Shown: piece after piece, positions 1 to 12,864 of the stretch | How positions within the stretch are numbered: position 1 is the first letter of the stretch | How the letters are laid out: each line of letters begins with the position of its first letter | Assembly: GCA_003508835.1 (NCBI GenBank) | Contig: PUFA01000315.1 | Span: 434,001 to 498,000, forward strand | Length of the DNA: 64,000 bases | From: Eonycteris spelaea | Taxonomy: Eukaryota > Chordata > Mammalia > Chiroptera > Pteropodidae | Direction of reading: 5' to 3' | The notes under the pieces: model-generated | What the model was told of the DNA's origin: nothing | The model's database searches: none | The model's input: the letters and a program-made list of their open reading frames with translations, nothing else | Made by a program: the position numbers and the translations under genes

Positions 1-1760
1 TTTTCTAATTTTGGACTAATTCACACCCCACTTCATCTAATCTCGTACCCTTAAGAGAAAACATTTTCTGTGTTTTACTCAACAGTTTTCATGTCTTTGA
101 ACTCATGTTTCACAAGCACAGGAAAAATAGGATGTCTAAGTAAAAGCCTCAACTACAGCATACAGATTTACAACTTTCCTCCTAATGTAGTTAATGTTTT
201 GTTCTAATAAAAGGTAAGGCTTCATTTCAAGGGCACTCTCTGGTGATGCAGATTCTTAGATTCTTATGTGCTTTGTTGAAACACATTATGTGCCTGAATG
301 ACTAAAGGGAGAATGGTTGTTTTCATATTGCTCAATGGATGTCAGTTGTAATCAAGTTCAAGTAGCAAACAAAGCTCAAAGTGAATGAACACAAGGCTGT
401 CATCTATCCGTGGCATCTTCATTTTTGAGCTATTGTGCCATCCACAATAAAGGCAACAGACAGACTCTGTTGTAAGTGAACACTGAATATCTCAGTTTAG
501 TTCATTCAGATTATTGTGGATGTGTTACTAACATAGGGGTTACATGGAAAAGAGCCAGTTTCTGTGTTCTGTATCTAAAAATGGGTCACTGTGCTGCTGA
601 GAATACTGTGAAACCGATGTAGAACATCATTTATTATGGAAGGACGTAGTCTAAGAGATGGAAAATTCTCAATCTAGATATTAAACAAAAAATGATTGAG
701 GACTTGTTTCCAAAGCCTTGTTGACTAAAGGACTAGCTTTCTTTCTCTGATCACTTTAAACAAATGGTAATCTGCTCACTTTTTGGTGAATACATTATTA
801 TCACTGACATTAATCAAAATCAAAAGTTAACATAAACTTTATATCATTTTTTTTCCCTAGCAGAGGTTTTTAGTTGTAAGAAAAGAACATGTTCAAATAG
901 CTCAAGTGAAGGGAGAGATGGTGTTTACTGAAAAATACTAGGATCCTATGAAATCTGAGAAGAGTAAATAAGTAGGGTTGAGGTTCTAACCCTGAGGTCA
1001 AGAAATGAGCTTCCTTGCTGAGTCTTTTTTTCTCTGTGGGCATTTTTTTCGGTTCTCTCTGAGTCAGCTTTCTGAGCTTATTCACGTTGCACCAGGGCCT
1101 GCATGGCTGTCTTAACATGACTTTATGCTCTTTTATCTCAAATGCCTACATCTGACGGGCTCAGATTTTCAGTGCTTCGATTTCAAAATCTTTACAGATA
1201 AATCTGATTGGTTATTAGTAATGCACTGACTGGACTTAGATTCCCATTCCTGACTAAGCAGACTAGTTCCAAGAATTGTGGGGTAAGGTCGAGTAGACTT
1301 GGGTGTGGTAAGTTCTATTGAAGTAGCTGCGGTTGGAGTAGGCAACGATAAGCGCATCAGTTTATAGTCCCCATGGTGTGTCCTAAATCAATGGCCTTAA
1401 AACTTTTCCCACCATGACTCACAGGAAAAAATACATTTAAAAAACCCTCCATCCCAGAATTAATCTTTGTGTTAATTCTTGAAGCAATACTTCCTGTATT
1501 ATGTGATACGCTATGGCATTTTCTTTTCTATTTCTATCTCAATTTATTCTCTTAAATAAAAGCATGCTGCTCTTGTCTCTCTAAATTGATTTCGTGCTCC
1601 ACTAATGAGTTGCAACCTTTGTTTCAAAAGCACTGGTCTGTACCTTTCTTTATACAGTTTTCCTTTGTAGGACTTACTATAATTATAATAGGCTCTCTTG
1701 TTATTTTGTAGTTTATATTTTGCAGGAGATATCGCAATTAAATTGCCTCCCTTGTTACAC
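1..1760. other. No recognisable feature
   Basis: AT-rich single-copy-looking DNA. I see no gene, no repeat family I can name, and only short chance open frames on the minus strand. Confidence 0.5.
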
Positions 1761-1764
1761 TGTA

Positions 1765-1885
1765 GTCCACTTTAAAACAGAGATTGTCTGTCTTGTTTAC
1801 TACTGCCTTCGCAGCACCTAACAGAGTTCCTGGCACATAGTAGATGCTCAATTGAGTAAATACTGATGAATGAGTAAATGAAGAC
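1765..1885 (+). repeat. L2 LINE 3' end fragment
   Basis: The block contains the hallmark L2 tail wording 'CTGGCACATAGTAGATGCTCA', followed by a degenerate TGAATGA-type tail (GATGAATGAGTAAATGAA). L2 is an ancient LINE spread across mammals. Only the 3' end is recognisable; the upstream limit is not clear. Confidence 0.75.
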
Positions 1886-2820
1886 CCAAACAGATGGCAT
1901 GCTTAATGGGCTCACCTGGTTCTTTGCAAGGAGGAGATTCAGATACATATAAAACTGGCTAATCTGGTAGCTTTGCTGATAGAAAAAGCAGATGGAAAGG
2001 CCTAGCAGGAGACTTAGTGGAGCAAGGAGGGCAGGCCAAAGAGACAGGTTTCCGTATAGGTCTGACAGCTTCCTTTACTGTGGTAAGGGGAGAATCATGT
2101 TAGGCCTGAGCTCAGATTGCTTGGTTTTCATCTAACATTTATTCCACCAAACTATGTTTTTTGGTCAAATTTTCAAAATTTCATTTTTGATATTTTCATT
2201 ATTATCTACATAGCTCATAATAGAAAAAGACAGAGAAAGAACCACATAATATCTTGATATAAGACACCGTGGTACTACTTTCCAATGAGACCAAGACATC
2301 TGGTTGGGACATTAATAGCATAAGAGCTCTATTCCCTCTCTTCTTGATAGCCTCCTCCTGGAAAATCACTGACTCCCAGCATCAAGATTCATTTAACTCA
2401 CTTTTGCAATTTATGGCTCCTGTTTGTCTCTAGTAGTTGTTTTAAAAACGACTTCTTATAAATGGCTATTTTTAATGGTATCATTTAATGGTTTAACAAA
2501 CACAGTGGTTTTATTTATAAACCTGCTGAATGATCTGGGGGTACAAAACTGTATTTATATAAAAAGCAATTCATAGATTGATGAGCTTTCTGTCATAGCT
2601 CCCTGGCATCTGCTGAGAGGGCTATTTATTTTTAACACAGCCAGTTCCATATGTTTCAAAATATTAAATTTATAAGGTGCGAATACTATACTTTCAAAAA
2701 ATAGTCAGTATAGAGTTAAAATTGTCAAAGTATAATTTAATTCATTATGAATATGATCTGATGTATAAATTTATCATCTATGCATATTTACAACTCTTCT
2801 GGGAAGGAGAACTTACATCT
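1886..2820. other. No recognisable feature
   Basis: AT-rich DNA with no nameable repeat and no credible coding frame. Confidence 0.4.
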
Positions 2821-2950
2821 TAGGCCAGGGTTTCTCCACCCTGTTTAGTGTGCTGTCTGAGCTGGCAGAATGCAGGGGACAAAGGAATTTCCTTCTGCCA
2901 TATACAGCCGTTCGAACTTTAATCAAGTACATATGTCACACATGTAGCAG

Positions 2951-3080
2951 GTGTGGATTCTGTCTACAGTGCTCGAATGAATGCAGTTCGAGGCTTTGGG
3001 AAACAGTCCTTTGCTCTTCAATTCAATCCCATTTGGTTCTTTGAGGAGAGTGGATCTACACAATTTGTGCCAAGCTTAAA
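2951..3080 (+). CDS. Candidate internal coding exon, unknown gene
   Basis: A 130-base block starts right after CAG at 2948-2950 and ends at a strong splice donor, AAA/GTGAGT at 3078-3086. In the frame starting at 2953 all 42 codons are open, and the peptide has a plausible globular make-up (V-Y-S-A-R-M-N-A-V-R-G-F-G-K ... N-P-I-W-F-F-E-E). As an exon it would begin with two bases of a split codon and end with two bases of another. The block is visibly richer in G+C than its AT-rich surroundings. Against it: the acceptor has a weak pyrimidine tract, the frame closes with TAA at 2920-2922, a second frame is also open here, and 42 open codons occur by chance fairly often. I do not recognise the protein. 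It could be a real exon, a decayed exon or chance. Confidence 0.25.
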
Positions 3081-3331
3081 GTGAGTATTTTTGCTGGGAC
3101 AGATTCTGGGCCTCTAGTGTCCAGAGGCATCATGAAGTAACTTTTATGTGAGGTTTTAGCAATTCTCCTGGCACTCTGTGGGAGTGGGGTTCTGGTTTCT
3201 GCTTTATGAGTAATCCACAAAACTCTGCTAGTCTATCCTAAGGCTCACTGGGGAAAGAATACATATTACTATTTGTCATTCAGGATACATTTTAAGCAAA
3301 GAGGTAATGAATACACGTACTCATACTTTAC

Positions 3332-3334
<3 letters not shown>

Positions 3335-3366
<32 letters not shown>

Positions 3367-3380
3367 CACACACACATATA
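3335..3380. repeat. (TC)n/(CA)n compound microsatellite
   Basis: About 15 uninterrupted TC units, then CA units, then a short TA run. Slippage-prone simple repeat with no coding content. Confidence 0.95.
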
Positions 3381-4377
3381 TACTCTACAAATACTTTGTT
3401 GTTGAAGTTATGTTAAACTAATGAGTTTCTTTTAATTCATGAAAAAAGACATGATACATGTTTCTGAATGTTATTTATTGATTACATAAATATATTAGAT
3501 ATAGAAGTGGAAAAGTTAATCTGTAATATTTTAAAAATGTCTTTTGATTATAGTGTGGTTTATTTTAAAAACAGCTATGTTTTAGAAATATATACTAAAA
3601 TGTTTATAGAGAAAATGATCTACTTTATGGGATTTGCATCAAAAATGATATTGAGTAGGAGGGTAATGAATGGGATTATAGGTGAAACAAACATGGCTAT
3701 GTGGCTAAAAATCCCTTTCCTTCTGTATATGTTTGAAATGTTCCTAATGAAAGGTAAAGTGCATTTGTATTTGAAGTATATATGCCTCTGCCCTCCACTC
3801 CCACATTCATAGGGAAAATTGGTGGAAATGAGATGCAAATTTCATGATCATGGAATGCTGCCAGTATATGTCATGCAGTGTAAACATGGGGGCCCTCATG
3901 CCCCAAGCTGTCAACTTTCCAATCACTCAGTAGCACTAAAGTACGTGCATTTATCTCCGGGAGTGTTTGGCCCACGTTTCTAATTCATTTCCTCATCATT
4001 AAATCTCAGTTGCAATAGCACAGGGTGCCACAGCTGAGAATCAGGTGAAACTTCCTATGAGAATAAATGCAGAAATTCTCAGTCATGTTTATCCTAATAA
4101 AAGCAAAAGGAACACCTAATTACCAACTTTATTTTAGGAAAGTCATCAACAGGGTTATAGTCCTGCTATCTAACCTGACTACAGATTACTTCGGTACAAA
4201 ACAAAGCCAGTTTTTTTTTTTCCTCAAAGAATTTGCCTATACTGCTCTTTTTATGCCATTTTTATCATACTAAACTTTACTTCATAGCACCTAATTATTC
4301 TTTCAAGGACCCCATAGACTGACTGTGTACAGAAAACTGCAAACATTTATAAAATGCTATTGAATATATATAGCTGA

Positions 4378-4381
<4 letters not shown>
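3381..4381. other. No recognisable feature
   Basis: AT-rich DNA. Overlapping open frames of 114 codons (+) and 72 codons (-) occur near 3.47-3.84 kb but neither resembles a known protein and both sit in low-complexity AT sequence. Confidence 0.4.

Positions 4382-4428
<47 letters not shown>
4382..4428. repeat. (TG)n microsatellite
   Basis: About 23 perfect TG units. Long alternating purine-pyrimidine runs can adopt Z-DNA and are usually polymorphic. Confidence 0.97.
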
Positions 4429-4431
<3 letters not shown>

Positions 4432-4684
4432 AAGATATAGGTGAATATATAAATTTTTTTTTGCCATAAAAATTTTGTATTTGAAGACATGCTTACTAAA
4501 AGGTATTTCATTTATAATGGTTTAAACTTTACTTAGTTTATCAGGGGACTTGTTTTACATTTAACATTATTAGAAAAGCAGTTTTCCATGTAGAATTTTT
4601 CATCGAAAATGTCAGAAACTGGGAATCCTTAAGAGAAAACTTATTCTTTCACATCTTTGTTTTTTCACATGCTTTCTCTCGTCT

Positions 4685-4960
4685 GAAATCCAGGCTCATC
4701 TCTCCTTTGTCAGGGGGTGAATTCCTGTCCATCCTTCAAGGGCCAGCTCAGCTCAAGTCATCTGCTTTCTTCTCTTTCCAGGATGCCAGAGGCTGCAGCA
4801 ATGGCCATTGTACTCAGCATGTTTTTACTATTGTTCTTATCTCATTGTGTTGTAATAGCTGTTTTTGCATTTTCCTTCTCTATTAGATTATAAATTCCTG
4901 GAAGGCAGATATTTAGTAACATTTATTACATTGCTGAGTTGAATTGTGTGTTCAAAAAGC
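4685..4960 (+). repeat. L2 LINE 3' region
   Basis: Matches the remembered L2 tail in order: 'CCATCCTTCAAGGGCCAGCTCA', then a stretch corresponding to the TGTAAT..TTCTCTATTAGATTATAAATTCC part with GAAGGCAGATA. Ancient and divergent. Confidence 0.7.
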
Positions 4961-7300
4961 TGTTGAAATAATGGGTAGATTTCAGATACTAAATACAAAA
5001 AAATAAGAAAATGCCATGGTTGAGGGAAACGTTAAGTGAAAAAATGGTCTATCCCCCAAAGTAATTGCTAAATATAACTTGCTTTTTGGGAAAGATTAAA
5101 TCCCCTTGAAAAGAATCATTGACAAGACCATTTTTCCTCCATTGTCACACCCTGTTGGAAAACTACGTATAATAGTTTACATTCAATACAAAACTTGAAC
5201 TCCCTCAAAAGATAAGTTGATTTTCTTCTTTGCAACAAGATACAAGTTACTTTAGTACTTCATAATAGAATAGAAAAATGATTCAGGTTAACAACATGAA
5301 AAATATACTAGGAAAGAAGAAGATTTTACAGATAAACCACAATCCTATACTAAGCCAAAGCCTCACAGACGCTATTACTGGGTAAAGAGTCATGTGCTTC
5401 CCGTAGTGAAGGCAGTGCAGTGGATGAATTCTAGTAGCATCATAAACAACAAAATCCAAGTTCAAATGATTCACATGAACTTATAATTGAATTTTTCTAA
5501 AGATGTCATTTAATGTAGGAAAGGGAACAATGATAAAATCTTTCAAATATAGTAGTTCTTGAACAAGTTAAAAAATTAGTGGAGAGTGAATATTAATACT
5601 GGGTAGTTTTCAAGCATCTTGAGCTAGCAAAGCTCCTCATTAGCCTAATTGGACATTGAGAGAGACAAATCCCATACTAGCCTCAGAAAGAGGACTAGTC
5701 AGCAAGGAGGGTATGTACAACTTTTACATTTTAATGATAAAAGGAGTCATATTGCTGAAAGCTGTATGGCCCTATTTTTTTTTTTTTTTTTTTTAAGAAT
5801 GCTAGATTAAAGCTTTGGGGAAAATAATGAAGCCCAGCTCATAGGTAGAGAATTGAATAGACTTCCGATTCCAAATCTGGAGATTCTTTATTAAAGTTTA
5901 TCAAATTTTATTACGTAGCATTCAGCATTAGGCTGCCTAAAGGATTTATTAATTTGCTGACTTGTGAACTTATTTTACCAAAGAATGAATCCGAGAATGC
6001 TGTGTGCCCATCAAGTCTGTTTGTATGAGTGACTTTTGGATTTTCCAGTGTCAAAGTTTAGCATTTGTTGTGGGGTCTGAAGTAACACTGATAGGAGTTT
6101 TGCTGTTTGCTCTCAATATCAGAGCAGAGAAGCACTTGGTAAGACAAGATGCAGTCGAACTCCATTAGTTCTACAGTATCAAGTGCTTTCTAGTGGACCC
6201 TCAAGGCATTGAATGGGGGTGCGCTGACATTTTTCACTGTGTGCTGGATGTAGCTTTTTTCTGATGGAGGTAGCTCAAATCTTACCCTCTCTCCTTGGTG
6301 CTTAGAATGAGACTCTGTTTCCAAATACTGCCAGCAGATGGAGCAATTTACTTTATTTATACTCTCCATCTCCTACAAAAAGTCATTAAGAACTTCTTTA
6401 TTTATCTATCTACATGCAAATTTAACTCTGTTTCAAACTTTTTGTATATTTGAAACAATATATTATTTCATTTTAGAAAAACAACATTTACTTGTTAGTG
6501 TTTTAATCCAGACTTGAATTTTTATCAGCTTTGTAGACATTTGTAAAGGAAGACATGAGAGGAGAGCGTTAGTTGTGGCAAGAAGTATACCACTTCTTTT
6601 ATTGGTGTCCTTCTGCAATTCGTAATCACATAACCTGTGATGAGAATGAAGCTGATTTTGAAGTGCCACGGAATTCAGCAACACTTAGCTGTAATTTTGA
6701 CAGTACTGTAATAACAAACTTTAAAATTCTGATTTAGGTAACGGACTCCAATAGAACTTTCAAGTTGAAATTTATGGAATCATTTCAGCTATTAGACTAT
6801 CCATCCTATCTCTGGTCAATAGAGGATGGTTTCCTGTAGGAGATAACTAATAGCTTTATAGAATTTTGGGATGTAATAGAATGATATTGTCCCCTGGAGG
6901 TCATACTTACCAACCAAAGGGTAATAACTTTTATTATAAGCCTGAACTAGTCTATAAATGTTTCATTAAATCCTTAAAAATGTGCAGTTATTAATTCGCC
7001 ACCCTCTTTTTGATTTCTGGCTACCACACTGAGATGGATAACGTGTTCCTGGGAACCTGGGGAAAATGCAATTGTGCTCAATTTATCACCTGTCATATTT
7101 CCCAGTGGGATTATTTGAATACATGTGGATTTTAGTAAGATTATTCACAGAAAATTTTATTATTCTTTTAAATGCTAGGCTCTGAATCTAAACTCTGCCT
7201 TAATCTTTCCCTCTCCAACATGTTTCTATGGATTTACCCTACTTTAGGCAGCAGGTGAAATGCAGAGGGAAGACATTGCATTTTCTGGCTTTCTCAGTCG
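4961..7300. other. No gene; a T20 run
   Basis: AT-rich DNA without a nameable repeat apart from an uninterrupted run of 20 T at 5775-5794. No retroelement is recognisable next to that run. Confidence 0.4.
6328..6345 (+). promoter_or_regulatory. CTCF-like motif
   Basis: TGCCAGCAGATGGAGCAA resembles the CTCF core (CCASYAGRKGGCRSY), with mismatches at two core positions. CTCF is the zinc-finger insulator and loop-anchor protein. A single motif match in 64 kb is weak evidence; occupancy cannot be read from sequence. Confidence 0.25.
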
Positions 7301-7304
7301 ATTC

Positions 7305-7415
7305 AGAAGCGTTTATGAAGCATCTGTCTGTGCAGGGCACTGGCATGATGCTGAGCTGATTGAGTTAAAAAAGACACAGACAGTGTCCTTGAGGCAGAGA
7401 ATCTGCCAATCGCTG
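7305..7415 (-). repeat. L2 LINE fragment (antisense)
   Basis: Reads like the antisense L2 tail: a GAAGCATCTGTCTGTGCAGGGCACTGG block, then a GACACAGACAGTGTCCTTGAGGCAG block equivalent to the usual 'aaggtccctgccctcaaggagct'. Confidence 0.55.
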
Positions 7416-8029
7416 ACTCGAGGGTGAAGTATTTTTATTCTTCAGTATGGGCAAAGTTGCTGTGGAGAAGGTTATATGTATGTCTGAACACGTAGGGGAT
7501 GCCCACATCATTCCTGTCATCATAGAAAACAGACAAAAATTTCACTTTATCAGACTGCAAAGAAATAGAGCTCACATTTCTGAGAAATTAGAATTAGAGA
7601 ATACTTAAAAACAAAATATAGTTCTGACTTTCAGGTTCACATTGTAACTAACAAAATATTGCAAAATCGAAGAACCTTCAGGGCTCAATTTAATGGATAG
7701 AGAATAGAATTTGAAAAGGTAATAAACAGGTTCTCATGCAAAAGGTGCTTGGATTTTGCATCTGAATAACACTCTGCTGCTATCACCCAGAGCATCTTTT
7801 TTTTTTTTCCTTGAATCATGAAAAAGGATCTTAGCCTTTTGCTCTTCTTAAGCATCATGACTATGCATAATTCAAAGTGTTAGTGCTAGAGTTGGTTCTG
7901 TTGCAAGCCAAAAGTGCATACAAGTCAAAATTACAGGGGTAAGGGGGTGCAGAAGTAATGAGTGAGCAGAAAGAGCAAGTATGTGGAGAAGAGCATGGTA
8001 GCACTCCCATTTCAGCAATTGAATAAGGC
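7416..8029. other. No recognisable feature
   Basis: AT-rich DNA; a 100-codon minus-strand open frame overlaps the L2 scrap that follows and has no recognisable domain. Confidence 0.4.
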
Positions 8030-8085
8030 TTAGTCTACAGTAGGTGCTCACAAAGTATGTGAATAGTGAATGAATGTTTTCAGCA
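8030..8085 (+). repeat. L2 LINE extreme 3' end
   Basis: CTACAGTAGGTGCTCACAAA followed by TGAATGAATG is the L2 terminal wording, truncated upstream. Confidence 0.6.
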
Positions 8086-8215
8086 AGGGCTGTCAGTATG
8101 ACACACCCTCTAAGAAGGTTGTGTGTGCAGGCCAAGATTCTCCAAATAATTTCTTTTAATCTGTTTCTTTTCAAAATTAATTAAATCATACATATATTGT
8201 AAGAGTACATCTCCT

Positions 8216-8217
8216 AT

Positions 8218-8256
<39 letters not shown>

Positions 8257-8260
8257 TTTT
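8216..8260. repeat. (TTTA)n microsatellite
   Basis: Eleven perfect TTTA-type units ending in TTTTAAAAATAAAG. Confidence 0.97.
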
Positions 8261-8469
8261 AAAAATAAAGCTCTACAGAGAAGGATAAAGTTTCTGGGGG
8301 ATCACTTTTCCATCCTCATGGCCTCCTCTCCACTCCCCAGTGATCATCCAGATTTGATTGATACATTTGCATACATATATAGGATATATTGGAAATAAAT
8401 AGTATTGTTTTGTGATAGATAAAATATTTACCTAATAAGTATCATAGTGGTTAATATTTTATTTTCTCA

Positions 8470-9310
8470 CTTTTAATGTATCTTAATGATCCAGGCATAT
8501 TGTTATAGTGGGCATTCAGATGGAGAGAAAAATGGGCCGGATCTAGAGGATGGCGTGTATCGTCTTTTGAAGCACTTGCCTCAGTTGAGGCCTCTGCATG
8601 GTCTTCCGGCAGGGCAGTGGGTCTACCATCCTCTCACAGGGAGGGATGGGCTTCTGCTGCAGGCCCCGAGAGTTCTGAGAAGTCTGAGAGTTCAAGTTTT
8701 TGAGTGTACCCAACTGGAAATTCCTATCGCTAGACCCCTCAGCAAGCCCCCACTCCTTCCCTGATTGTGTAGATGGCTTGCTGGGGCTTACATGAAATTC
8801 TTATATGAAGTTCTCTACACTCACAGTTAGGTTCCAGGCCTGCTCTTCATCGTGGTCTGTCCTGTGACTGTAGAAGAGGAAGCTCTCCATAAACACTGCC
8901 CTGGGAGGGAGCCTTCTCACGCTCTCATTTGGCCTTACGTGGCTAATTGGCTAAATTGAGCCCGTTGTTTTCTCCCTTCAGTGCATCAATGCCACCGCAA
9001 CAACCAAATAAATTCCCCAGTCCTTATAATTACTGTTTCCTCTATATCTTATGAGTGCCAATGATATCACAGAGGCCATTGCCTCCCTTCAACATGTGAT
9101 CCTTTCCAAGTCACCACAGGTGAAATCCTCGGTAATTGCCATGCTGCAGCATGCCAGAAACCTTCGGCGCTCACTTAACCCAGAGACGGAGTCCTTGTTG
9201 CCATCTGGCAGAGGAGTGGTCCAGCTTCAGAATGGAATCCCAGCCCTGCTGGCTCCTCTTTCTCTGCCCAGCCATTAATTTTGGTGGGCTCTACAGTGAA
9301 TAGGTGGGGA
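8470..9310. other. GC-richer block, identity unknown
   Basis: This stretch has clearly more G+C than its flanks and holds open frames of 92 codons (8486-8764, +) and 75 codons (9051-9278, +). Neither resembles a protein I know and no consistent splice pattern is visible. It could be an old LTR, a conserved noncoding element or exon remnants. Confidence 0.3.
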
Positions 9311-9559
9311 GAAATTAGAGCATCTTGGCCCTGAAAGAAAAATAAGAAGTAGGGTGGTAGATAGAAGGGAAATTAGAAGCAGAGCCTGGAAGAGAACTAA
9401 TTAGGCTTATAGCAGAGGGAAAACTGCCAGCAGAGAAGAGAGAGGACACAGGAGCCTGAATTGGTGAAAGTGGATGGAATGCAAAATCGACTGGAATGCT
9501 GCTTCTCTGGAGATGGGAGGGAGGACAGGAAATACACACATGCAGGTAAGTTTGACAGT

Positions 9560-9640
9560 GGTAATCATGTGAAGAACTGAGACCTCACTATGTGTTTGGC
9601 ACAGTTCTAAGTGCATAGGCAGAAATTAGTTTTTATTTAA
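9560..9640 (-). repeat. MIR-like SINE fragment (antisense)
   Basis: CACTATGTGTTTGGCACAGTTCTAAGTGC matches the antisense MIR/L2 shared 3' wording ('ctatgtgccaggcactgttctaagtgc'). Confidence 0.5.
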
Positions 9641-11190
9641 TAACATCAGAAGATGATTTTTAAAAGTTTTCCATCAGGTCTTTGACATCATTCACTGCAG
9701 TATAATGGAAGAAAATAACTCAAGTGTGAAAACGTATCATTATCTTGCTATTAAGCCCCATTTCCTTCTGTACTTTTCTTAAAAGAGTGAAGATTTATAT
9801 TTTTTTACATTTTATAACCCAATATTAGAAAAGCCACTCATTGTATAAATTTCCTATTGTTTCACTTCCTTCTCTCCATCATTATCCCTTTACTTTTAAT
9901 TTAATGGACCAACCTAAAAATAAAAATCATCTAGCATATGGCACATTGAATATGGAACATGAATGAAGAGCTATGAACATTTATTTTTCACAAGACATCT
10001 TGATTTGATCACCCAGTAGGCAACGATTTATTGTGGTAGTTTCAGGAGATCTTAAAAAAGGTGAGGCTTTCACTGAGTGAAAAGGGCAAAGTTAACAAGA
10101 AACTATATAGTGTCTCACGATTGCAAATAAAGGTGGAAGGGTGCAAGAGAAATGTAATAGGACACATGCAGTGCACTGTGAGAGGTCTTTGGAATATTCT
10201 GCTGTGGTACTGATTACTGTCTTGCCATCCCCTATATCTCTATGTAGCTCCTTTTAACTAAAGTATAAGAAAACCTATTATACAGTCCACTCCTTTATTT
10301 GATGAACAAATAAACTTATGGTGATTGCGATTAAATTACTTCAAACTGTTTTCACTAGTAAAACAAAGTGTATGAGTCAGCTGCAAGAGCTTTGCTCTCA
10401 GTATTACTCAGTAATATTATTCGAATGATCCTGACTTGAAGATGATGGAAGCTTATACACTTTCACTGTGCCAGCTGTTTTCTTTGCAGATAGCGATGCC
10501 CATTGAGAAGAGATAGGCCAAGTAGCAACACTTAACCTTAAGATAACTGAGTTTCTTATTTCAAGTAACTTTAAATGATAATTTAATAAAATATAACAAG
10601 TGAGATATGCATTCCCTTATTAACATTATTAATAATTCTCAAAATCAGTCCATACTTGGCACTAAAAACTTGTCATATACCATAATATAATTTTGAACCC
10701 TGTCTCAGAAGGTTCAGTTACTGAATACTTTCATATAAAGTTGTTTCTCCTGCAGCATTGACTCTGGGGATAGCATCAGAGTAAGGCTTTAATCTATTCC
10801 TTTTTGTTTAATCAGTAGGTGAAAAAACTGCTATAAATAATTGTATTAGGGAAATAATTTAACATGGTTTGAATCTGTGTTCCCAACTTTATTGATTAAT
10901 AGAACTAGGACATGGGTCTTATGCTAAAAAAACTTTTGCATCGGCTGCTAGAAATTTTTTTTTAAAACAGAAACACCCACTAAAATACTAAATACCATAA
11001 AAAATTTGATTAACAAAAAAGATCATGTCATTCATTCACTTTTAACCAATCATTTAAAATCAATCAACTGGGATGCTATTTAACTGTAATCACTTAAAAT
11101 TATCATTATGTGATTTTCTTTTAATTTAATGATTTGATGTTGGTGTACTTAAGGTAACTTTTAATGAGATAAATGATTGGGGAATGTACC
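9641..11190. other. No recognisable feature
   Basis: AT-rich, apparently unique DNA without coding potential or nameable repeats. Confidence 0.4.
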
Positions 11191-11194
11191 AGTC

Positions 11195-11790
11195 AGTACC
11201 CTCTTGGCTGCAAATGGCAAAAACTCAGTTAAAATAGTTTAAGTGATCTTGGGAACATGGCAGCAAGAGAAGGCAATGTTGTGAATATCTCTAAATCTAC
11301 ACCTAAAAATAGACAAGGATATTGATAGTAAAACTAAAAACTTATTGACAATATTTACCACAAAACTAGAAACACAAAAGGGAGTAAATGAGAACAAACC
11401 ACTAGATCCAACACCTGGAAAGTATCAATATCCATGTGGAAGAGAGAAGAAAGCAATAGTGAGTCCTGACAGGAGAACAAAAAAAACCCTTAGGTGGTCA
11501 CTATAAAGTGTAGCAGGCCAATTTGAGAACAGAAGCTACAACTGAGACGGGTTTCACCCCCACCCCCAATCCAATATTGGGTGAACACAAGGGATTGAGT
11601 AAGTGCCACAGGATCTGGAACATTCGAGGCCCTAGATTACTCCTGAAACTGACCTGCAAGGATTCTCTTCCAGAATAGGGCTTCACCTCTTCGAATAGAA
11701 TCAAAACAAGTGAGTAGGATAGCTATAATTGAGATAAGGAAAGAGAAGGTCTAGGAAAAAAGTGTAGGACAGGAACAGAAGTAGGAAGTA
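11195..11790 (+). repeat. Possible old L1/HAL1-type 5' region
   Basis: The block from 'GATCTTGGGAACATGGCAGC' onward (11247) has the feel of an L1 or HAL1 leader: a short ATGGC-containing start followed by an A-rich plus strand with little coding content. It is preceded by a CTTGGCTGCAAATGGCAAAAAC phrase seen at the edge of other dispersed repeats. Family not established. Confidence 0.25.
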
Positions 11791-11797
11791 ACAAAAA

Positions 11798-11870
11798 AGT
11801 CCACTATTAAAATACTCATCCATCATGCATGCATTTACACATCCATATTACCCATCCATTCATGTATCTC
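11798..11870 (+). repeat. Direct repeat copy A
   Basis: About 70 bases match 12865-12940 at roughly three quarters of positions by eye, including the shared 13-mer ATCATGCATGCAT inside a longer aligned block. The right half is a degenerate CATC-rich stretch. Confidence 0.5.
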
Positions 11871-12864
11871 CTTATCTCTCCTTTATAACTCTTCTGCTTA
11901 GGAAGTTCTATGTTGATTTAGGTAATGTTTTGTATTTCTTTTTTCAGTTCTATGTCCCAGTAAAGGATCATTTTAAGTCTTTTCCCAGATGTTGCAGTTC
12001 TTTTGTTTTGAGTACGTCCCTTGATTCAAGTAACTAGAACTGCTTTTGAATAGGCTTTCACTGATATCTGCCAAAGGCATTGAAGGGTCTTAAAATTATA
12101 GCCCAGTGAACTTTCTTGCCTGATAGTACACCAGTGTTAATGCACAGAAAAATCTAGGGTTTCCATGTGTAAATTTGATTTTAAATGAAGTTTTATTGAA
12201 CTCACCCACTCAAAATTTCTTGGTGTGTGAAACACCATATAAATCTGTCTCCTTTGGGGAGAAAAACCCCACAAAAAGAACAGTGTTCTAAACGGAAATA
12301 AATTTATTCTGTTGTTCAGAATCTTATTTGTGCTCTGTGACCATGAACTATAGTATTTTTTACTTGTGTGGTTTGATACTTTTGTGAAGTAAAATATTTT
12401 CAAAGTAAAATTTATGAATATTAAAAATTTTCAATATAATACCTTAATACTTCTTTATAAAATATATTTATTATGATTGGTATGGCATGAAGAAGAGTGT
12501 GAAACATTCTCATCTCAGTGCTGGGTCAGTAACAGTGGTAGGTAAGAAGAAGGTAATGGTGTAGTATCACGTCGAGAGCTCTGCAAATTACTGTGATCGA
12601 TTTCTGTTAAAGGGACTTTCAGTCCTCTGGGTTATTGGGCGGCACCTGCAGATTGGGGAGCTACTGCTTGGGTCATGGCCTTGTTTTTGTGGTTTCAATA
12701 TATGGTCGGAGGAAAAGCTTAGTGGGAATGACCTTTCTATTGGTTGTAAGCAATGGGAGTCCAGGTATCTCACTTGGCCAGGAATAAGAGAGGGACTCAA
12801 TGGAAAGTAAATTCTTCTCCTGGAATATATGTCTCACTCTTATAAGTAAATCTTTGAAAAAACA
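11871..12864. other. Sequence between the two direct repeats
   Basis: No gene or transposase-like frame recognised. The 88-codon minus-strand open frame at 12137-12403 has no recognisable domain. Confidence 0.4.

Noticed and set aside
8486..8764. 92-codon plus-strand open frame in GC-richer DNA
   Set aside because: No domain, no splice context and no resemblance to any protein I know; GC-rich DNA has longer chance frames.
9051..9278. 75-codon plus-strand open frame with helical-looking peptide
   Set aside because: The region is GC-richer and could be conserved, but there is no start context or splice pattern and no known homologue.
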